The notes beneath the pieces were generated by a model, which had not been told where the DNA came from, did not search any database, and worked only from the letters and a program-made list of their open reading frames with translations. From NCBI GenBank assembly GCA_023014485.1, contig JAJOZX010001738.1:435001-499000 (forward strand): a stretch of DNA of 64,000 nucleotides, given 5' to 3'. Shown here in pieces: positions 59,229 to 64,000 of this stretch. Each line of letters opens with the position of its first letter. Positions within the stretch are counted from its first letter, which is position 1. This DNA comes from Bathynomus jamesi (taxonomy: Eukaryota; Arthropoda; Malacostraca; Isopoda; Cirolanidae). Both the position numbers and the translations under genes were made by a program.

Positions 59229-60130
59229 GTCCCAAAAAAATGTATACACACTTTAAATACTTATAAAGGCAGTGTTATTAAAATACATTTCATTTTCAAA
59301 ATGTAATAGAATCTACAGACATTATTTAATTGTTTTGTCAACGCATGTTTTCAAACTGACGTCCGTTCTGGTCCAGGCACTGCTGATAACGCGAAGCAAT
59401 GGAATCGCAAACATCACGAAACATTTCGTTTGGTATTTGTGTGCATTCTCGTTCAATGGCTGCTCTCAATTCAGCGACTGTTGCAGGTTTTATAGCGTAG
59501 ACTTTGTCTTTTAAGTATCCCCATAAAAAAAGTCGTGGTGTGAGGTCTGGTGAACGCGGAGGGTATTCTACGAAACCCCTTCGTCCAATCCACATCCACA
59601 TCCACATCGTGCCAAGTACCACTCGCAATACTCCACTCTTCGGTCCGGATCATCTTCATTAATAGCATGGACTAATCTTGGAATGTAACTTTTCCATTGA
59701 CAGCGCTTCAAAATGCGTTGGACAGACGATTCTGAAATTCCTACCTCACGACTCGCTTGCCGCACAGATTTTCTTGGACTTTGGTGATACGTTTCCAGTA
59801 CTCTTTCTTGCTTTGTGGGGCTTGTCGATGTCCGTGGTCTTCCGGAACGCTTCTTGTGGACATTCTGAACAGTTCCATCGGCTTCAAACTTATCTCTAAT
59901 TCGAGTGATGGTAAGTCGCGTTGGTGGATCTGTTTGAAACTCCCTCCTAAACTGTCTTTGCACTTCAACTGCGTTTTCACACTTCCAGTAGCATTTTAGA
60001 ATGAATTTCCTTTGTTCAAAGCTTAGTCTGACTGCCATTATTAATTCTAATGGGTTTAACTTGGAAAGAAAGAAACATCAATTGAGCTATCAGCTGTTAA
60101 AGTGTGTATACATTTTTTTGGGACGCCCTG
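59225..60130 (-). mobile_element. DD41D-group deletion derivative
   Basis: TIRs, left GGGTGTCCCAAAAAAATGTA after TATA, right complemented CAGGGCGTCCCAAAAAAATG, for about 35 bp. TA at 60131-60132. 906 bp. Encodes an intact N-terminal domain joined directly to the C-terminal end of the transposase. Confidence 0.88.
59338..60038 (-). pseudogene. transposase N-terminus fused to C-terminus
   Basis: From ATG at 60038: [20 protein letters not shown] (DUF4817-type first HTH), linker [20 protein letters not shown], second [23 protein letters not shown], then [17 protein letters not shown]. The sequence then crosses a CCACAT-repeat junction (59588-59606) into [19 protein letters not shown], where the third-D LDF has become RLF, and ends QCLDQNGRQFENMR at 59338. 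The first and second catalytic D are deleted and the frame shifts at the junction. At most a DNA-binding product of about 156 residues. Confidence 0.83.
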
Positions 60131-60133
60131 TAT

Positions 60134-60425
60134 ATGCGCCTCGGTGGTGTAGTGGTTAGCGTCGCTGACTACGAATCCATCGGCCCCGAGATCCAGACCC
60201 AGTGACGGCAGGCGACGCGCAGCAAAACCCAGATGTTCATCCTTCCATACAATAAAAAAAAATTGGTTGGTAGATACATGGGTAACCTGGGTAGCCTAGT
60301 GGTTAAGACGCTAGGCTGCTGGTGGGGCTTGGGTCGGATTCAACGTTAAACTGTAGGTCTAAGGTGGAGTGACAAGCTTGACTTTCGTCAAAATGAACAA
60401 TTCGGGCGGAAGCAAAACCAAGGTT
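60134..60425 (+). mobile_element. dimeric tRNA-derived SINE, complete
   Basis: Module 1, from 60137: GCCTCGGTGGTGTAGTGGTT (box A in TGGTGTAGTGGTTAGCGT), then box B-like GAGATCCAGACCC and tail CAGCAAAACCCAGATGTTCA, AATAAAAAAAAATTGGTTGG. Module 2, from about 60280: GGGTAGCCTAGTGGTTAAGA (box A), GGGTCGGATTCAACG (box B), then GGTCTAAGGTGGAGTGACAA and ACAATTCGGGCGGAAGCAAA. Two pol III-type heads in tandem. Confidence 0.75.
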
Positions 60426-60439
60426 ATATATATATATGA

Positions 60440-60790
60440 TAATTAGCGCCAATAATAAATAATCCAGCTTTTTCACCAATTAGGTCGAATTTTGTAAATA
60501 AGTAGGATTTTCTTGTATGACCTGCTTTTTTGAGGTTAGGTACGCTAGATTTGGTTAGGTTAACTTAAGCTAACCCAACCTAAAACAAATCAGTGGATGT
60601 GTAAAGGCTGAGCTAGCATAAAGGACGACTTACTTGATTTCGAAATTCTTGATTAAATAATTAAAATCGTAACGCCAGTGAAATTCAAAAAAATAATCTT
60701 TGGATAAGGTAAAAAAAAAATTTTCTAAGCTTTCTCATAGTAACCCCACCCAACCATGCCTTAACACGAGCAAAGGTGATTAAAAATTTG
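60440..60790. repeat. AACCT-rich repeat, uninterrupted copy
   Basis: Same family as 40091-40205 plus 41751-41985, without the insertions: CACCAATTAGGTCGAATTTT, TTTTCTTGTATGACCTGC, GGTTAGGTTAACTTAAGCTA, AAACAAATCAGTGGATGTG, GCATAAAGGACGACTTACTT. Serves as the empty-site reference. Confidence 0.75.
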
Positions 60791-60892
60791 AAAATATAAA
60801 CTTGTTCAACCAACTGGGTAAAAAAAATTGGGCACGGACGAAAAGTTACAAAAGTGTTTTGACCTACTTGGGAATTTATGACATATACCTTG

Positions 60893-61247
60893 GTTAACCT
60901 TGGTTTTGCTTCCACCTGAATTGTTCATTCTGACAAGTTTATCACTCCACCTTAGCCTACTGTCACTAACAGTTTAACGTGAAATCCGAACCACGCACCA
61001 CCACGGGCGGTCAGAAATTACAAAGTCCTCGCCCGCGGACTCGATCTCACGACCTCCAGATCAGCAGCAGCAGCAGCCCAGCGTCTTAACCACTAGGCTA
61101 CCCAGTGTACCCATTTATCTACCAACCAATTTTTTATTGTGTGGAAGGATAAACAGCTGGGTTTTGCCGCGCGCCGCCTGCCATGACCGGGTCTGGATCC
61201 CGTGGCCGATGGATTCGTAGTCAGCGATGCTAACCACCACTACCATA
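60893..61247 (-). mobile_element. dimeric tRNA-derived SINE, inverted copy
   Basis: Minus-strand copy of the 60134 SINE. Module 2 complement at 60893-61110 (with an extra CACCACGGGCGGTCAGAAAT-type segment and a (CAG)n at about 61060), module 1 complement at 61120-61247. Together with 60134-60425 it forms an inverted pair around the AACCT repeat. Confidence 0.72.
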
Positions 61248-61265
61248 TACAGTGTGTGTGTATAA

Positions 61266-61330
<65 letters not shown>
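61266..61330. repeat. (AT)n microsatellite
   Basis: AT run following the SINE. Confidence 0.97.
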
Positions 61331-61333
<3 letters not shown>

Positions 61334-61561
61334 TAAGTGAACTTATTTCTAGTGAATCCCAGTCTCCAGATGAACAGGACAACTACCACCTAAATATACC
61401 TTAATTTAACAGCGGTACACGTTCGGAAAACTGCCTATTTCAATCTTGTGTAGCAAATACAGAACAAAAGTAAAAGTCATCATTTTAAAATTACAAATTA
61501 TAAAATTAAAATAAACATTTACAAATAAAAAGTCACCAATATGACCAACCTGAGGAGCTCG

Positions 61562-61616
<55 letters not shown>

Positions 61617-62211
61617 CCTTCAAATAATCTAAATTAATTAGTTAATCTACCATAATCGTTTCTTATTTTATGAAGAAAAAAAAATTTTTTAACTGAAATT
61701 CAAAGGAAATTATCAAAAGACTAAAAATAAAATTGTCGCCAAGTGTAACTAAAATATTCATACATTATTTAACAACTCTGAAACATCATTTTTATTTCAA
61801 TTCCGTTGCGTCTATAATATAGATGTTCAGTGACACCAATAACGTTAATGTCTTTTACGGATAACCAGCTACCCCCAACCCATCCCCAAAAGGATTGGTG
61901 CTATACAGTTATTGTTAAGAGTAAAAAGCGTATGAATGAGTGATTTACGCGTGTCCTCGATTAAAAGACTTTAAACTTTCGTGCAAAGAGCGAGTATCTT
62001 TTTAAGAGCTTTATAAACCTTAATATTATTAATGGACGTCCATAAATACCACAGCCATAAATTGAAGCTGCAGCTTTTCACTTGCTATTAATCCCAGAAT
62101 TTAAAAGTCGATCTTAGAAAAGCGATTTTTTTTACGTTCGCTTTTTTAATTTTTTATCCTAGAAACTCTGTGTGTGTGGTGTGTGTGTGTGTGGTGTGTG
62201 TGTGTGTGTGT

Positions 62212-62246
<35 letters not shown>

Positions 62247-62964
62247 ACTACTGTTCAATCCAAAGCAAAGAAACGTTAGTTAGTTTTTGAAACTTCGGTC
62301 GTACATTAATTTGTTTGTGTAGTTTAATGTACTTTATTCGAAAGGGCTACGTTGTGGCCATGTTTGTACAGCGACTGCTTCAAGATCAACGAAATGACAT
62401 TGGCTCTGTTCAATAAGTAGTTAAGTAGTTTGAAGAGTGATCATCCTCCGCGTTCAAATGACGGTAGTGACTCGTGGGTCGAATTCCACTTTAAGCTGCA
62501 TCGTAAAAAAAAAAAAATAATACTGTCGTTTTAACAGTATTTTACTAAGTTTTGGGTGCTAAGATGTTAGTGTTAATTCTACGGTGAACAATACTTCATT
62601 TATTTAACAGTGACCTCTATAATAGAGATATTTCACAGTAGTTTTAATATTTATGATATTTTAAAAATTTATTGCTTTAATGTCAAATATTTATATTAAT
62701 ATTTACAACTTAATGTTTTATTCGATAGAACAGGCATCATTCCCACGCACGTTCATTACTGCTATTTCAACTGTTACTCTTGAAACGACAACGGTCAAGT
62801 CTATTATTTTGTCAGTTTTTCCTATGTAACAGGGATTGTAGATTTCCGAGTATTACATCGTATTTTTGAAGGAGAATGTTCAATCGTATTTCAACAGTGA
62901 CGCAGTCGCTCTAAAAGCAAACACATGATATTTGGTTTACAGAGTGTCAGTATATGAAAATAAA
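61331..62964. other. AT-rich DNA with (TAA)n and (GT)n
   Basis: (TAA)n 61566-61616; interrupted (GT)n 62168-62245; A run at 62505-62518. No coding frame or transposon recognised. Confidence 0.45.
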
Positions 62965-63155
62965 AACCCACTCTAATAGACAGAGTTTATTTCCACGACA
63001 GTTTCGACGCCCACTGGCATCCTCCTCGGGTGGATACAGAAACACGAATGAACCAAAACAAGAGGGAAAAACAGTCCAGGGACTGACCGTTAAGAAATTC
63101 GCACCTAGGTTAGATCCCATTCTCCCGACACCGGAAGGGCATTTTCATTAAGTAC
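62965..63155 (-). mobile_element. Penelope-like 3' end, minus strand
   Basis: In the minus direction: AATGCCCTTCCGGTGTCGGG, TCTAACCTAGGTGCGAATTT, then GGATGCCAGTGGGCGTCGAA and AACTCTGTCTATTAGAGTGG. The last blocks equal the arms of the 8563 hairpin. The first blocks recur on the plus strand at 63865-63935, just after Penelope coding remnants, which links the family. Confidence 0.62.
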
Positions 63156-63347
63156 ATTCGCGCAAATTTAAAACTATCTTCCTCTTCTAAACATACAGAT
63201 TCTATTATATTTCTTTACATAATTATTACATTTATTATTAAATTTATTACATTTAATATTGCATAATTATTTATTACAGAAATTATAAATTTATTATTAC
63301 ATTGGTTATTACATTATTGTTTATTATTCAGAAGTTGTAATACTAAT

Positions 63348-63640
63348 AATGCCATTTTATATCACGCCAGCCAAAATAATCATGCTATAGATTGGGAATC
63401 AAGTAAGGTACTTTATAAATGTAATAATTATGTCAAAAGAAAAATAATAGAATCTGTGTGTATAGAAAAAGTAGATAATTTTAATTTGTGCGAAGGTACT
63501 TATAAGTTAGACCCTTTAATGAGATTCTTGGTCAAAAAATCCCTTACGGAGTCGTGGGAACGTGTTCGAACCTAAGTGTGAATTTCTTAAATGTCTCTGG
63601 ATTGGAATGTTTCCTTACTCGCCTTTAGTAAATGTAATAA
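63348..63640 (+). pseudogene. Penelope-like element, C-terminal coding end
   Basis: Frame 63351-63575: NAILYHASQNNHAIDWESSK, VLYKCNNYVKRKIIESVCIE, KVDNFNLCEGTYKLDPLMRF, ending ERVRT and TAA. This is the region after the GIY-YIG catalytic block of Penelope-like proteins (NNHAIDW). The 3' sequence resembles 63865-63960 (CCTAAGTGTGAATTTCTTAA against CCTAGGTGCGAATTTCTCAT). Confidence 0.78.
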
Positions 63641-63786
63641 TGGAAGTAATAAATGTGGAAATAAATATAAATGCAACAGATGTAATAATAAAGGTAATAT
63701 TATACATTTAATAATTAGGGTAAAGGTAATAATAATAAATGTTAAAAAAATGTAAATGTAATAATAAATGCAGTAATTATGTCAAA

Positions 63787-63990
63787 ATATTAGAATCTGT
63801 ATGTATAGAACAAGAAGATAGTTTTAATTTGTGGGAATGTACTTATAAGCGGACCCTGTAATAAAAATGCCCTTCCAGTGTCGGGAGAACGGTATCTAAC
63901 CTAGGTGCGAATTTCTCATTGGTTTCTGGATTGTTTCCTAATCGGCTTTTTTCATTCGTTTTTCGGTTTATAAGTTCTGTATAATAAACA
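63787..63990 (+). pseudogene. second Penelope-like C-terminal fragment
   Basis: Partial repeat of the preceding: ESVCIEQEDSFNLWECTYKR then stops, followed by the AATGCCCTTCCAGTGTCGGG, TCTAACCTAGGTGCGAATTT 3' block. Between the two copies lies GTAATAAT-rich simple sequence (63640-63786). Confidence 0.7.
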
Positions 63991-64000
63991 ATAATGTAAT

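Noticed and set aside
60134..60210. True tRNA gene at the SINE head
   Set aside because: Box A and B are present but the acceptor stem is not closed and the sequence continues into SINE body; repeated at other loci.
63640..63786. CRISPR-like or satellite array in the GTAATAAT-rich stretch
   Set aside because: Irregular simple sequence without constant repeats or spacers; the genome is eukaryotic.

Overview
The window is a piece of a large, repeat-rich animal nuclear genome, most likely an arthropod and, by inference, a decapod-type crustacean. Pointers are very dense dinucleotide microsatellites ((AT)n, (GA)n, (GT)n), TTAGG/AACCT-like stretches, several Tc1/mariner families, APE-type LINEs, Penelope-like elements, and tRNA- and 5S-derived SINEs. 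There are no operons, CRISPR arrays or bacterial gene structures.

Host coding sequence is sparse. Two minus-strand segments, 38090-38367 and 8304-8409, read as Ser/Thr-rich exons with polypyrimidine acceptors, GTAAG donors and compatible phase. They probably belong to one gene whose intron of about 29.7 kb holds most of the mobile DNA here; that pairing is inference. No other exon could be supported.

Layout. 1-3340: an APE LINE split by a DD41D mariner. 5436-7506: a palindromic Tc1 derivative and a short DD41D derivative. 8304-8699: host exon and a hairpin repeat. 9541-11635: LINE 3' end, a GC-rich block and a 5S-derived SINE. 12083-13352: an uninterrupted Tc1-like element with D,D36E spacing. 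13515-18193: a hAT-like element with near-perfect 8-bp target duplications that encloses a second, coding hAT. 18820-19572: DD41D element. 19755-24175: a hAT-like frame holding two mariners and a broken gene of unknown function. 24190-25085: a DNA-transposon derivative. 25620-36327: five copies of one LINE, four lying between (GA)n tracts, with two unidentified convergent reading frames at 26530-27480, dimeric SINEs at 29474-29925 and two older LINE fragments. 38642-42797: hAT-type MITEs and a LINE nested in an AACCT-rich repeat. 43494-46978: a DD41D element and a 2.7-kb element with an unusual two-frame transposase. 47277-51440: mariner shell with LINE insert, Penelope GIY-YIG remnant, old LINE. 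51487-54299: two more DD41D-type elements. 54300-58950: mostly unannotatable AT-rich DNA. 58986-61247: a perfect 63-bp-arm palindrome, a deletion derivative and an inverted SINE pair. 62965-63990: Penelope-like ends.

Nearly every transposon ORF is frameshifted, stopped or internally deleted. Exceptions are the D,D36E transposase (350 codons, open) and the 44.3-47.0 kb transposase (one apparent frameshift). Autonomous and deleted relatives of the same families sit side by side.
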